DNA of 64,000 nt from Rhodospirillaceae bacterium (GCA_947476695.1 CANJRD010000009.1:88811-152810), one strand, 5' to 3'. Counted from the first letter of the stretch, positions 10,080 to 19,192 are shown. The notes: a model not told the origin generated them from the sequence alone. Made by a program: numbers and translations.

Positions 10080-10336
10080 GCAGTTCCCCCGCCTCTCCTA
10101 AGCCCTTCGCCCTTCACGCGACGGCTTCGAGCCGAACACTTTGAAGGGTCGCGACGCCGCCCCGCGCCGCAAATCGCGCCAAAACGCGAACCTAAGTATA
10201 TGATAATGCGACGTAATTCTCGTTAGTTTCGGGTCGGTTGATTCTGCCCCCGGTTTGTCCAACAATGCGACTCTATTGGGGGCGCGCGACCACGGTCAAA
10301 AAAGTCCGGGGCGGGCTTCGTTGGGGCAGACGGCTC

Positions 10337-11133
10337 ATGCAGTCACTGCAGATACGGGACTTCATCTCGGGTCTTCCGGGACTGAAGACGGCGGCGGACT
10401 TCCAATCCGCGCTGGACGGATATCTGCGGCAGATCGGCTTCGGCCAGTTCTCCTATGTCGGCATCAATATGGACTCCGCCAAGGAGCGCCATCTGAACGA
10501 CATCCAGCCCGAATTCATCCATCTGACGAACCGCCTCGACTGGGGCATGCACTACGTCAAACAGGATTACGCCAAGTCCGACCCGATCGTGCGCGACTGC
10601 TTCCTGAGCCGCCTGCCGATCCAGTGGACCGAGACCTACATGATGAATACGCGCTCTCATGAAGAGTCGCTGTTCATGGAAGATGCGTGGGAGAACGGCC
10701 TGTGCCGCGGCTACACCGTGCCGATCCACGGGCCCGGCGGCGAGCTTGGCCTGCTGATGGTCTCCTCGCCGGAGAACGACAAGGAATTCGGCAAGCTGAT
10801 GTACGTCTACCGCTTCGACCTCGAGGTCGTGGCGCACCACTTCCACGATGCCGCGCAGCGCACGTTGGGCCACATGGCCGCCGTGCCGCCGCCGATCCCG
10901 TTGACCGGCCGCGAGCTGGAAGTCCTGAAGTGGACCGTCGACGGCAAGACCGCCTGGGAGATCGGGCAGATCGTCCATATCTCCGAGCGCACGGTGAACT
11001 TCCACCTGCGCAACATCATGGCCAAGTTCGGCGTGCACAACAAAACCCATGCTGCGGCGAAGGCCGTCAACCTGGGTCTGTTCACCGGCCATGCTAATGG
11101 CGGCGCGGCGCCGCGCCGCGGTTGTCGCTTTAA
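10337..11133 (+). CDS. LuxR-type acyl-homoserine-lactone receptor and regulator
   Basis: Autoinducer-binding domain (about 1-175) with all hallmark LuxR residues in correct spacing: W69, Y73, D82, P83 and W97 (equivalent to W57, Y61, D70, P71, W85 of LuxR), then the C-terminal HTH (LTGRELEVLKWTVDGKTAWEIG...SERTVNFHLRNIMAKF). The family normally ends just after NLGLF. As read there is no stop there and the frame runs on to 11335 through the antisense of the P450 gene. The end at 11133 assumes one extra base in the GC-only stretch 11099-11121, which brings TAA 11131-11133 into frame and gives about 265 aa. Start ATG 10337; GTG/TTG alternatives upstream have no family support. Confidence 0.9.
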
Positions 11134-12469
11134 AGTCCTCGTTCGGCCGCAGCGACAGGAAATTCCCGAAGTCCGGATTCAGGTCCGACGTGATCGACAC
11201 GTCGAAGCTGCGGAAGATCATCGGCAGGATGATCTGCATTTCCATCATCGCGAAGCCCGAGCCTATGCACACGCGCGGGCCGGCACCGAAGGGCAGATAG
11301 GAAAAGCGCGAACGGCGCGCCACGTTCTCCGGTAGGAAGCGATCTGGATCGAAGCGATCCGGGTCCGCCCATATATCCGGCAGTGTGTGCAGCAGGTACT
11401 GCGAGATGAACACCATCTGCCCGGCCTTGATGCGTTCGCCACCAATGTGGTCATCGGCGATGGCCTGACGCGCGAACCACCAGATCGACGGGCGCAGACG
11501 GCCGACTTCCTGGATAACGCGCCGCGTGTAGTCGAGGCCTTTGAGATCGCCGGCTTCCGGCGCGCGCCCCTGCAGGACCGTGTCGCTTTCGTTGCGCATG
11601 CGCTCAAGATGCGCGGGATACTGCGCCAGGAAGAAGATCGACCAGGCCACCATGGTCGCGGTCGACTCATAGCCGGCCAGCATCAGGGTGATGACTTCGT
11701 CACGCAACTGGGCGTCGCTCATCGACTCATCGCCCTCGCCGCATGAGGCTTCGAGCAGAATCCCCAGCAGATCGTCGCCGAATACGCCGGCGGCGCGGCG
11801 TTCCGCGACCATCCGCTCAACGACGTTGTGCAGAAGCTTCACCGAATGCTCGAACTCGCGATTCTTCTTGGTCGGCAGCATCGCCGGAATCGTCGTCAGG
11901 TCCCAGACACGCTTGGAGATGACTTCGTTGGCGAGCACCAGCGCGCGCGCCAGCTGCGGCCCTTCGTCACCCAGGCCCGACCCGAACATCGTGCGCAGCA
12001 CGATCTCCAGTGTCAGCACCGAAATGTCTTCCGACAGGTTGAACTCCACGCCGTCGCGTGCGCGCTGCTTCCACAATTCCAGATGTTCCGTCACCGTGCC
12101 GGCCATCACCGGCGCCAGCGCCTCGATCTTCTTGCGGTGGAACGAAGGCTGCATCAGCTTGCGTTGCCGCGCCCACAATTCGTCGTCGCTGGTGACGAGG
12201 CCGTTGCCGAAGATCGGTTTCAGACGCTCCATCATCGCGCACTTCGAGTAGTTGCGATAATTGGTCTGCAACACGTGTTCGACGTGGGCAGGGTGATTAA
12301 GCAGATATGCGGTTGTCATCGGCAGCCTCAACGGAACGATGTCGCCGTAGCGGCGTGAACAGTCCTTCAGGAACCCCAGCGTGTTTGCCTTCAGCATCGG
12401 CAACACGCCAAGGATCGGATATCCCCGCGGCCCTTTCAGGGGCGGGCGGCTCAAAAATCCAAAATTCAT
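11094..12469 (-). CDS. Cytochrome P450 (fatty-acid-hydroxylase-like), cotranscribed with luxI
   Basis: Full P450 fold: proline-rich start (PPLKGPRGYPILG), I-helix AGYESTAT, K-helix EVGRLRP (ExxR) and heme-binding FGAGPRVCIG with the Cys ligand near residue 400. No N-terminal membrane anchor; soluble bacterial type needing separate redox partners, none of which is nearby. The overall look (PILGVLPMLKANTLGFLKDCSRRYGD) is of the CYP102/CYP110-like group, many of which hydroxylate fatty acyl chains; the substrate here is inference. Lies 56 bp downstream of luxI on the same strand. As read the frame has no stop until 10343, deep in antisense luxR; end 11094 (TAG) assumes the same missing base as for luxR. 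Confidence 0.9.
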
Positions 12470-12525
12470 TTCGTGACGCTGTTGAGGACAAGGGATGACA
12501 AAGCGCGAATCCTACGCGCGCGCTG

Positions 12526-13161
12526 TCACGCTGCCAAACGCAGTTCCTGTGTCATCGCCATTTCCGCCGGCGACACCAGACCCAACTGCAGCCGGCGCAG
12601 GTTCAGGTCGGTGACGTCGGCGTAGCCCGACACGGCCTTGGTGATGCCGATCTGCAGCGGGGGGCCATACCGATTCGTCAGCAGCCCCGCACGCTTGAGG
12701 ATGCGCTCGAAGCGCACGTCGGACACGGCCACGATGCGGGTGATGTCGCGGCGCGCGGCGAAGGTGAACAACTGCTCGAGCAGAAGATTGGTGACTTTCT
12801 TGATCGAGCCCATGGACTCGTTTCCGGTCACGCGCTTCGACACGGCGAAGCGGCTGATCTCCCACACATCGGGCGCCTCGGGGGCGGGCATCCCGTGAAG
12901 GAGTTCGGGGAACACGTCTTTCAGCATGTAGGGCTTGGTCGTCGGCAGCAGGCGCCATGAGCCCAGGACTTCGCCTTCGTCCTCGCAGACGATGTAGACG
13001 GGGTCGAGATCGTCGAACATGTCGCGCTCGCGACCGCCCTGGCAACCGACCTCCCAATCCAGCCGTTCCCTGAAGACTTCGTGACGCAGCCGGAACATGC
13101 CTTCGAGCCTGCGCGAGGCATCGTTACCGGTTTCCGGCATTTCGATGATCGATGCGAGCAT
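12526..13161 (-). CDS. LuxI-type acyl-homoserine-lactone synthase
   Basis: 211 aa. Makes an N-acyl-homoserine lactone from S-adenosylmethionine and an acyl donor. Conserved synthase residues are all there: RLRHEVF (Arg about 24-26), LDWEV (Trp), FDDLDP (two Asp), GSWRLLPTTKPYML (Arg) and WEISRFAV (Glu and Arg). ATG 13161 (MLASIIEM) is preferred over an upstream GTG at 13179. A perfect lux-box palindrome is centred 72 bp upstream, implying positive feedback by the LuxR protein. Followed by the P450 gene in the same direction. The acyl chain cannot be predicted from the sequence alone. Confidence 0.93.
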   Translation of the reverse strand: MLASIIEMPETGNDASRRLEGMFRLRHEVFRERLDWEVGCQGGRERDMFDDLDPVYIVCEDEGEVLGSWRLLPTTKPYMLKDVFPELLHGMPAPEAPDVWEISRFAVSKRVTGNESMGSIKKVTNLLLEQLFTFAARRDITRIVAVSDVRFERILKRAGLLTNRYGPPLQIGITKAVSGYADVTDLNLRRLQLGLVSPAEMAMTQELRLAA

Positions 13162-13219
13162 GGATAACCCCCAAACCACGATGGTTTCGGGTGCAGATCA
13201 CCACAGCGCTCCGCCGTCA

Positions 13220-13245
13220 GTGACCTGTCAGTCCTGACAGGTCAC
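13220..13245. promoter_or_regulatory. lux box, LuxR operator upstream of luxI
   Basis: Perfect inverted repeat: arms GTGACCTGTCAG and CTGACAGGTCAC separated by TC. The central 20 bp, ACCTGTCAGTCCTGACAGGT, matches the lux-box layout (CTGT-N10-ACAG). It ends about 59 bp upstream of the luxI ATG, in the normal place for an activator site near -42. It could also act on the divergent small gene at 13498, about 250 bp away. Confidence 0.88.
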
Positions 13246-13497
13246 CCCACGCGTAAAAGATGTGCAATCTGAGTTCCCTGACCCGCCATAGGGCTTTTTG
13301 ACGGACCAGATAAATCCTTTCGGTACAACACCTTACAGTCAGGTGTCGGGGGGATGAGAGATTGACTTTCGACGACTCGACACGACTGCTGCGACGCTTC
13401 CTGACGGGGGTTTCGCGGCACCGGCAGGCTCCGCGAAAGGGCCGCCAGGACCGGCACAAGACCGGAGGCGTGGGGCATGGAAACAAGGAACACGCCA

Positions 13498-13689
13498 ATG
13501 ACGCATCAACCGATCACATTCATACGGCCGCTGCGCGTGGCCGATCCCGCGACGCCGATCTCCGTGCCGACGGTCACGGCCTATCCCATGACCCGCGGAA
13601 GTTCGGTCGCCCTGTCTGTGGCCCTGCGCTATCTGGCCACGCGGCGGGCGCTGAAGCGCGTGCGCAAGCCCGCGAACGATCAGTCCTGA
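13498..13689 (+). CDS. Small hypothetical protein (63 aa)
   Basis: Not recognised. Short basic protein (MTHQPITFIRPLR...), with a central ALSVALRYLATRRALKRVRK stretch that may form one amphipathic helix. Supported by a well-placed ribosome site AAGGAA seven bases before ATG 13498; an in-frame ATG at 13477 is an alternative. It lies between the lux box and the aminotransferase gene, on the strand divergent from luxI, so it could be a quorum-responsive small gene. Coding status is moderate. Confidence 0.45.
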   Translation: MTHQPITFIRPLRVADPATPISVPTVTAYPMTRGSSVALSVALRYLATRRALKRVRKPANDQS

Positions 13690-13795
13690 TCGCCGGTGTG
13701 GCGGTGCGACATGACGCCGCCTTTTCCGATGCAGCAGTTCGTTCACCGTTACCGCGACGAAGCAGCCCCGCCCACGATCCTTGGGGGCGCCTGAC

Positions 13796-15157
13796 GTGGA
13801 TGCAATTCCGCGCGGTCTGCCGGAAGGCCCGGCGTTACGCTGTGTTGCGTCCACACTGGGGCCGCGCGTGACGTTTTCCCAGAAGTTCACCGCCGACCGC
13901 GCCGACTTGATCGCCGCGCCGCCGGAGGCCGCCGGCGCGCCAGGGCTGGCCTTGCATGTGCGGCGCGCCACCGGGGCGCGCGTCATCGATGTCGACGGGA
14001 ACTCTTATCTCGACCTGTGCATGGGCTACGGCGCGCAATTGCTCGGCCACGATCATCCCGCCGTCGCGCAAGCGCTGACAGAGCAGATCGCCGCCGGCTG
14101 GCAGCCGGGCCTTCCCGACGAGAACCATATCGAACTGGCGCGCCTGATCCAGGCGGCGGGCCCCGCCAACCAACGCGTCAGCTTCTGCGCCAGCGGCAGC
14201 GACGCCGTCCTGCTCGCCATGCGCGCCGCGCGCGCTGTCACCGGCAAGGATGTGGTCGGCGTGTTTGCCGGATCGTTCCACGGCCTGCACGACTATGGCC
14301 TGGTCAGCGGCGAGCCCGATCAGGCGCAGGGCTTCGGCCTGACGCGGAAAGTCCATCTCGGCGCGGGCATTCCGCGCGCCATCGATCAAGCCGTCAGCGT
14401 GCTGCCCTACGGTCATCCCGCGGCCTTCGATCTCATCCGGCGTCAACGCGCCGAACTCGCCGCAGTGGTCGTCGAAGCCGTGCGCGCCAACGATCCGCAT
14501 CTCGATGCCGGCAGCTGGCTGCAGGAGCTTCAAGGTGTCTGCCGTCATGCCGGGGTGTTGCTGATCCTGGACGAGACGACGACCGGCTTCCGCCTCGCTT
14601 ACGGCGGCGCACAGGAAGTTTTCGGCCTCGCGCCCGATCTCGTGACCTATGGCAAAGCCGTCGGCGGCGGATTGCCGCTGGGCGTGGTCGCCGGCCGCGC
14701 CGACGTGATGCGCGTATTCGCGGGCGAAGCCGGCACGCCGGCCATCTTCGCCGCGAGTGGCTTTGCCGGAAATGCCCTCAGCATGGCCGCGAGCGTCGCG
14801 ACGTTGGAATTCGCGGCAACGAACCGCCACCGGCTTTATCCCTATCTCGATGCGCGCGCGCGCCAATTGGCGGAAGGCTTCGCCGTCACCGCCGCCGATC
14901 TCGGCCTGTCGGCGGCGGTGCGCCGCGCCGGGTCGCTGATCCGAATTACGCTGGGACAAAACTACGAACGCGAAACACCCACGGACCTCCGCCGCCACGA
15001 GGACCGCTTCGCCGCGCTGGCCTTACAGCAAGGCCTACTGCTTCAGGCGGGTCTACGCGGCTGCCTGGCGTACGCGCATACGCCGGAAGACGTCGACCAG
15101 ATGGTGATCGACCTCGGCGCGGCGTTGAGCGAACTGCAGGCCGAAGGCGCGCGCTAA
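13796..15157 (+). CDS. Class III aminotransferase, glutamate-1-semialdehyde aminomutase-like
   Basis: About 453 aa. PLP-dependent fold type I: GSDAVLLAMRAARAVTGKD (cofactor phosphate loop), FAGSFHGLHDY, ILDETTTGFRLAYGG (Asp binding the pyridine nitrogen) and YGKAVGGGLPLG with the Schiff-base Lys. It resembles HemL-type aminomutases but is divergent and not next to haem genes, so a secondary-metabolism amino transfer or 2,1-aminomutase reaction is as likely. GTG 13796 is preferred (GGGGG eight bases upstream; TTG 13781 possible). Ends with a 4-base stop overlap with the convergent membrane-protein gene. Position near luxI raises the question of a shared pathway. Confidence 0.85.
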   Translation: MDAIPRGLPEGPALRCVASTLGPRVTFSQKFTADRADLIAAPPEAAGAPGLALHVRRATGARVIDVDGNSYLDLCMGYGAQLLGHDHPAVAQALTEQIAAGWQPGLPDENHIELARLIQAAGPANQRVSFCASGSDAVLLAMRAARAVTGKDVVGVFAGSFHGLHDYGLVSGEPDQAQGFGLTRKVHLGAGIPRAIDQAVSVLPYGHPAAFDLIRRQRAELAAVVVEAVRANDPHLDAGSWLQELQGVCRHAGVLLILDETTTGFRLAYGGAQEVFGLAPDLVTYGKAVGGGLPLGVVAGRADVMRVFAGEAGTPAIFAASGFAGNALSMAASVATLEFAATNRHRLYPYLDARARQLAEGFAVTAADLGLSAAVRRAGSLIRITLGQNYERETPTDLRRHEDRFAALALQQGLLLQAGLRGCLAYAHTPEDVDQMVIDLGAALSELQAEGAR

Positions 15158-16011
15158 AGCGGCGCCAGCACCGGGTCTGGCGATGCGGGAATCACGGCAC
15201 CGCGTACTTTCAAGAACACCAGCGACAGCATCAGCGCCCCGAAAGCCGTGCCAAGCACGGTGACGCCTGACGTGAGAGCCACGGCCGTGACATAGACTTC
15301 ACCGACCTTGATCGGCACCTGGCGTCCGATGAAGCTCGCCACCCCGCTGATGATCAATCGCAGAACGAAGGCGATGATCATGAACATGACCATCAGCATC
15401 TTGTTCTGAAGCGCGAGGCGGAACGCGGTGCGAACCGGCTTGAGGTCATCGACGACCACAACAGGCACGATCAGAACGGTGAGCGCCAGATAGGCGATTG
15501 TCGCGAAGATCGTGAGCGCGGCGACGATGAACCCGGAGATGACCTTGCCGATCGGCAACAGCACGACGATCAGCCCGCCGATGAATCCAACCACCGTCAG
15601 CACGACAAAGCCCAGGGCCATCAGCCGCAAGCTGGCCCACAGCAGGCGACGCTCCGTCCGCGCGAACTTGAAATGAAGACCGGTGCCGACATGCTCGCGC
15701 CCAAACAGCACGAGGCTGTGACAGGCGACGAGGAAGGGCACGTAGGCAAGACCGACGACGCAACTCGTGATCAGGGAGCCAATCACCGCACGTGCTTGCG
15801 GCTTTGCCGCTGCGGCGTCGGGAAGCGCACCGGGTTGGAAACCTTGCGTCGCCAGCCAATAGCCCGACGCGCAGATAACAATGAAGGGGATCACGCATTG
15901 CAGGAGCAGGAAGCGGCCATCGCTGCGCACATAAGCGAGTGCGCCGCGGAACGCCTGAAGGAGCGCATTGCCCGCAGCCTCGAAGGCATCCAGGAATGTG
16001 AGCTTGTCCAT
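15154..16011 (-). CDS. Multi-pass membrane protein of unknown function
   Basis: 285 aa. About six hydrophobic segments: after a short amphipathic start (MDKLTFLDAFEAAG) come helices around 40-55, 85-110, 130-165, 170-200, 220-240 and 245-270. Charged loops such as FGREHVGTG and RTERRLLW separate them. The layout resembles small DUF-type integral membrane proteins with repeated long helices, but I cannot name a family. Monocistronic on the minus strand; the stop overlaps the aminotransferase stop by four bases. Confidence 0.75.
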   Translation of the reverse strand: MDKLTFLDAFEAAGNALLQAFRGALAYVRSDGRFLLLQCVIPFIVICASGYWLATQGFQPGALPDAAAAKPQARAVIGSLITSCVVGLAYVPFLVACHSLVLFGREHVGTGLHFKFARTERRLLWASLRLMALGFVVLTVVGFIGGLIVVLLPIGKVISGFIVAALTIFATIAYLALTVLIVPVVVVDDLKPVRTAFRLALQNKMLMVMFMIIAFVLRLIISGVASFIGRQVPIKVGEVYVTAVALTSGVTVLGTAFGALMLSLVFLKVRGAVIPASPDPVLAPL

Positions 16012-16077
16012 GACGATGAGCCTATCATGAGGGGCGGCCAATTCGAGACTTAACCCGCGCGATAGCGTTGCCACATT

Positions 16078-16629
16078 ATGACAGTGAAACGGATGAAATC
16101 GGCAACAGCCCTTGTCCTCGCAATGATTTCCGTCGCGGCCTGCACGCCCGCGACGGAAGATCGCAGCGCATTGCGCACCGACGGCCTGGGGCCGGTGAAT
16201 CTGTCCATGACGGTGGCGGAAGCCGAGAAGGCGCTTGGCGCAACGCTGAAGCCGCCGACGGGCGATAAGCCGCGAGACGTGGCCTGCTGGCAAATCATGC
16301 GCGCGGACGGGGCCGATCCGTCCGTCGTCTACATGGTCGAAACGGGCAAGGTCACGCGCATCGATGTCATCCGGCGCGAGGGCCAGCCGATTCCATCCAC
16401 GCGCACGGCCGAAGGTCTGGGCATCGGCGCGGCGGAGAAAGATGTGATCGCGGCTTACGGATCGCGCCTCACCCAGTCGCCGCACAAGTACGTCGATGAC
16501 GGCAAGTATCTGCGCCTTCTTAGCCGCGACGCAGGCAGCGGCATCGTATTCGAAACGGCGGCAGGCACCGTGACGGGCCTGCGCGCCGGCATCCCGCCAA
16601 GTCTCGATTACGTCGAAGGCTGTTCGTAG
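16078..16629 (+). CDS. Putative lipoprotein
   Basis: 183 aa. Signal peptide with lipobox VAAC (SATALVLAMISVAAC), so it is likely lipid-anchored at Cys about 22 and faces the periplasm. The mature part has two similar segments beginning LGPVNLSMTVAEAEKALG and LGIGAAEKDVIAAYG, each a G(M/I)(T/A)xxE-type repeat seen in small secreted alphaproteobacterial proteins of unknown role. No functional residues recognised. Start ATG 16078 or ATG 16093 (MKSATAL); it faces the double-cupin gene tail to tail with a 2-base gap. Confidence 0.75.
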   Translation: MTVKRMKSATALVLAMISVAACTPATEDRSALRTDGLGPVNLSMTVAEAEKALGATLKPPTGDKPRDVACWQIMRADGADPSVVYMVETGKVTRIDVIRREGQPIPSTRTAEGLGIGAAEKDVIAAYGSRLTQSPHKYVDDGKYLRLLSRDAGSGIVFETAAGTVTGLRAGIPPSLDYVEGCS

Positions 16630-16631
16630 TC

Positions 16632-17624
16632 CTAGGCTTTTGTCTTCGGCGTGGAGCCGCCGATGATCAGCGGCGCGTCCGTGGCGAAGTAGGCCGAGTC
16701 CGCCTCCAGCGGTTCCCAGAAGCCGGAGTAGCCCTTCACTTCGCGCATGCAATCGCCGGCGGCCAACTCGAAGACTTCCTTGCCTTCGGTGCGGCGCAGG
16801 CGGCCCTTGATGCAATAGAACAGCACGTCGACGCGGCCATTGGTGCCGACGCTTGTGCGTCCGCCTTTTTCCCACGTGCTCACGCGCATCGAGTTGCCTT
16901 CCCAGATGTAGCGCTTGGACGTGTACTTCACGGCGCCCTTCGGGGCCTTGGCGTATTCTTCTTTCTTCGTGACGGTCTTGAACTGGCCGCCCTCTTCCCA
17001 CTGCGCCGTCCAGCGCGGCTCTGCGTCCTTCAGGCGGATGACGCCGCCCTTCGGATTCGGCGTGGAACTGCCGACGATCGCTTCGATGATGACGAAGTCC
17101 TGCGACGGCTTGGGATTGCGGATGGTGCCGCTGGGGAAATAGAACGCATCGCCCGCGCCCATCTTCACGTCAGCCTGTTTGATGCCGTACAGCGGCGTCA
17201 GCGTGGCCGAACCTTCCAGCACGAAGACTTCGGTCGCGAAGCCGATCTGGTGGATGATGGGCGTGCCCTTTTTCCAGCGCAGAACCCGCAAGGTGCCGGT
17301 TGGGAAATCGTAGGTCTTGGCTTCGTAGCGCGAGGCATTGCGCGGCGCCTTGTCGGCTTCCTCTTTGCCCTGCGCGATCAAGGTCCGCGCGCCGCGCTTG
17401 GACTCATCGTCCTCGATGTCCCATTCGGCGAAGGCCACGCTGGGCACCGACGCGCCGGGCATGAACACCACTTCGCTCTGATTGGCGGTGACCCCGGCAT
17501 AGCCCTGCGCCATGGCCGGCGAGATCGGACTGAAGGTGCGGCCGATCAACGGCAGCGCGCCGGCGCCCAGCAAGCCCTGCATGGCCAGGCGGCGCGTGGT
17601 CTTCAGATTGTCGGCATCGCTCAT
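16632..17624 (-). CDS. Tat-exported double-cupin protein
   Basis: 330 aa. N-terminus carries a twin-arginine type signal (TTRRLAMQGLLGAGALPLIG, about residues 9-28), implying export of a folded, perhaps metal-bound protein. Two cupin-like segments follow: one around IHQIGFATEVFVLEGSATLTPLYG with GAGDAFYFPSG, one around VDVLFYCIKGRLRRTEG with LAAGDCMREV. The metal-binding His set of classical cupins is only partly present (one HQ in the first, none obvious in the second). Function unknown. ATG 17624 is chosen, with GGGGGAGA upstream. Note the RR motif is not followed by the perfect SRRxFLK consensus. Confidence 0.75.
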   Translation of the reverse strand: MSDADNLKTTRRLAMQGLLGAGALPLIGRTFSPISPAMAQGYAGVTANQSEVVFMPGASVPSVAFAEWDIEDDESKRGARTLIAQGKEEADKAPRNASRYEAKTYDFPTGTLRVLRWKKGTPIIHQIGFATEVFVLEGSATLTPLYGIKQADVKMGAGDAFYFPSGTIRNPKPSQDFVIIEAIVGSSTPNPKGGVIRLKDAEPRWTAQWEEGGQFKTVTKKEEYAKAPKGAVKYTSKRYIWEGNSMRVSTWEKGGRTSVGTNGRVDVLFYCIKGRLRRTEGKEVFELAAGDCMREVKGYSGFWEPLEADSAYFATDAPLIIGGSTPKTKA

Positions 17625-17911
17625 GATGGTCTCCCCCCCCGTATCGCGCGCCCGCTGGCGCCGACATCGCAAAGTGAGCCCCGAAAGCCGCCCTCCTGCA
17701 AGGCCGAAGTTCACAGATCGCTGTCGGCCATCGCACCTTCGTGAGCGCCAAGCCGGCCTCACGCGGGACCGCGACCGGCCTTCGACCCGGGCGTTACCTT
17801 GAGGTTCGTTCCACCTTTATCGGCGCATCCGCCCAGGCCGACGTTCGCCGAAGCACTGGCGAAAGGACGGCGCGGCCAGCCGGGCGCATTGAACGCCGCC
17901 ACCGCGGGTCG

Positions 17912-18211
17912 CTATGGCAGACGATCCGCCTGCGTCACGCGGACGAAGCGTTCACGGCGTTCCGTACCCAGTTGCCGGGGGTTCGGGAAAAGACGGAATC
18001 TTTTGCGCGCGGCGCCGGTGGCGGCCGGCTGTCCGCCGCGACTGACGCAATTTCCGCCGCGCCAAACCTCGAATCGAACGACGCGTTCCAGGCCCTGAGC
18101 GGTGGCTTCGGCAACGATGGCCGCATCGGCGTCATTGGGGCAATCCAGCGTACTCACCTTCGCGATTTGGTTTTCCGCATCGAAGAAAATCGCAACGTAA
18201 AAACTCGCCAT
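17912..18211 (-). CDS. Small conserved hypothetical protein (99 aa)
   Basis: MASFYVAIFFDAENQIAKVSTLDCPNDADAA... resembles a family of short rhizobial/alphaproteobacterial proteins that start with a beta strand, an Asp/Asn-rich turn and a 'C..D.EA...A' helix followed by VEVW. No function is known to me. Start ATG 18211 chosen because the homologous region begins there; the open frame extends upstream to 18250. The last 40 residues are rich in Arg and may be weakly conserved. Confidence 0.5.
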   Translation of the reverse strand: MASFYVAIFFDAENQIAKVSTLDCPNDADAAIVAEATAQGLERVVRFEVWRGGNCVSRGGQPAATGAARKRFRLFPNPRQLGTERRERFVRVTQADRLP

Positions 18212-18318
18212 ACCCGGACTACGAGGCTCCATGAGAGGCCGCAAAAACAAATTTCATGACGCCGCGCAGATTACATAAATCGCCGACCGAGGTTTTATCC
18301 CAGGTTAAACGCCGCCGC

Positions 18319-19065
18319 CTACAAGGCCCGCAACATCTCCCGCTGGCGCGGCGTCAGGTGCAGGTAATTCGCGTCGAAATCCCCGATCTGGACGAGGCCG
18401 GGCCAGTCATGAACGCGCAGGCGGTCGCTCTCGAGATCGATCAGTTTCTGCTTGCGCAACGTTTGGAGAACCCTGTTCACGTGAACATAGGTAATACCGA
18501 GACAGTCGCCGATCTCGGCCTGCGTCAGCGGCAGTTCGCATCCGTCCTCGGTGCCCAGGCCGGCAAGTTTCAATCGCACGACAAACTCGCACAACAAGTG
18601 CGCGATGCGATTGAGGGCCGGACGCTGCGCGATGCTCAAGGCGCATTCGCGCAAGATGGATGCATCGACCAGGGTCGCGCGCCAGAGCACATTGTTGACC
18701 CGCGGGAATTTCGCGCAGACGGCGCGCAAAGATTCGTGCGGCATGAAACCCACGGCGCAGGAGGACGCGGCCTCGACCGCGACATCAAGGCGTTCAAGAT
18801 GCAGACTATGAAGATCCGGGATGTCGCTGGTGAAATGAAAGATCACGACGTGACGGTCGCCCTGCCCCGTCGTCTTGACCATGGCGGTGACACCGTCGAG
18901 CACGGCAAAACTGTTCTTGGGGTGATCGCCCTCGCGAACGATGGTCTCGCCGCGCTCGAATTTGCGGATCGTCACCGGCAGGCCGAGGATGGCCTGGCGC
19001 TCAGGCTCTTCGAGGGTGATGACTGTTTCTATCTTCCGGATGAGATAGTTGGCTGCCGTAGTCAT
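18319..19065 (-). CDS. Crp/Fnr-family transcriptional regulator
   Basis: 248 aa. Cyclic-nucleotide-binding-like beta-barrel (about 35-120, GETIVREGDHPKNSFAVLDGVTAMVK), a long dimerisation helix, then a Crp-type winged helix (LPLTQAEIGDCLGITYVHVNRVLQTLRKQKLIDLE, about 175-215). No N-terminal Cys cluster, so it is not an oxygen-sensing FNR; no clear cAMP-binding Arg/Ser pair either. This subgroup is abundant in Rhodospirillales and Rhizobiales. Ligand and targets unknown. It lies between a small hypothetical gene and tRNA-Leu. Confidence 0.9.
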   Translation of the reverse strand: MTTAANYLIRKIETVITLEEPERQAILGLPVTIRKFERGETIVREGDHPKNSFAVLDGVTAMVKTTGQGDRHVVIFHFTSDIPDLHSLHLERLDVAVEAASSCAVGFMPHESLRAVCAKFPRVNNVLWRATLVDASILRECALSIAQRPALNRIAHLLCEFVVRLKLAGLGTEDGCELPLTQAEIGDCLGITYVHVNRVLQTLRKQKLIDLESDRLRVHDWPGLVQIGDFDANYLHLTPRQREMLRAL

Positions 19066-19192
19066 GCGCCCGTCCCGGGTTCGCGACCGAAGTCGGCTGA
19101 ACGTTGCTTGCCTAACGGTTGAGGGGCGAATTTGTTTCGCGGATTCGCGCAGCGGCGCTGAGCGGCGCGCGCGTATCAATGATTTGAAGAGA

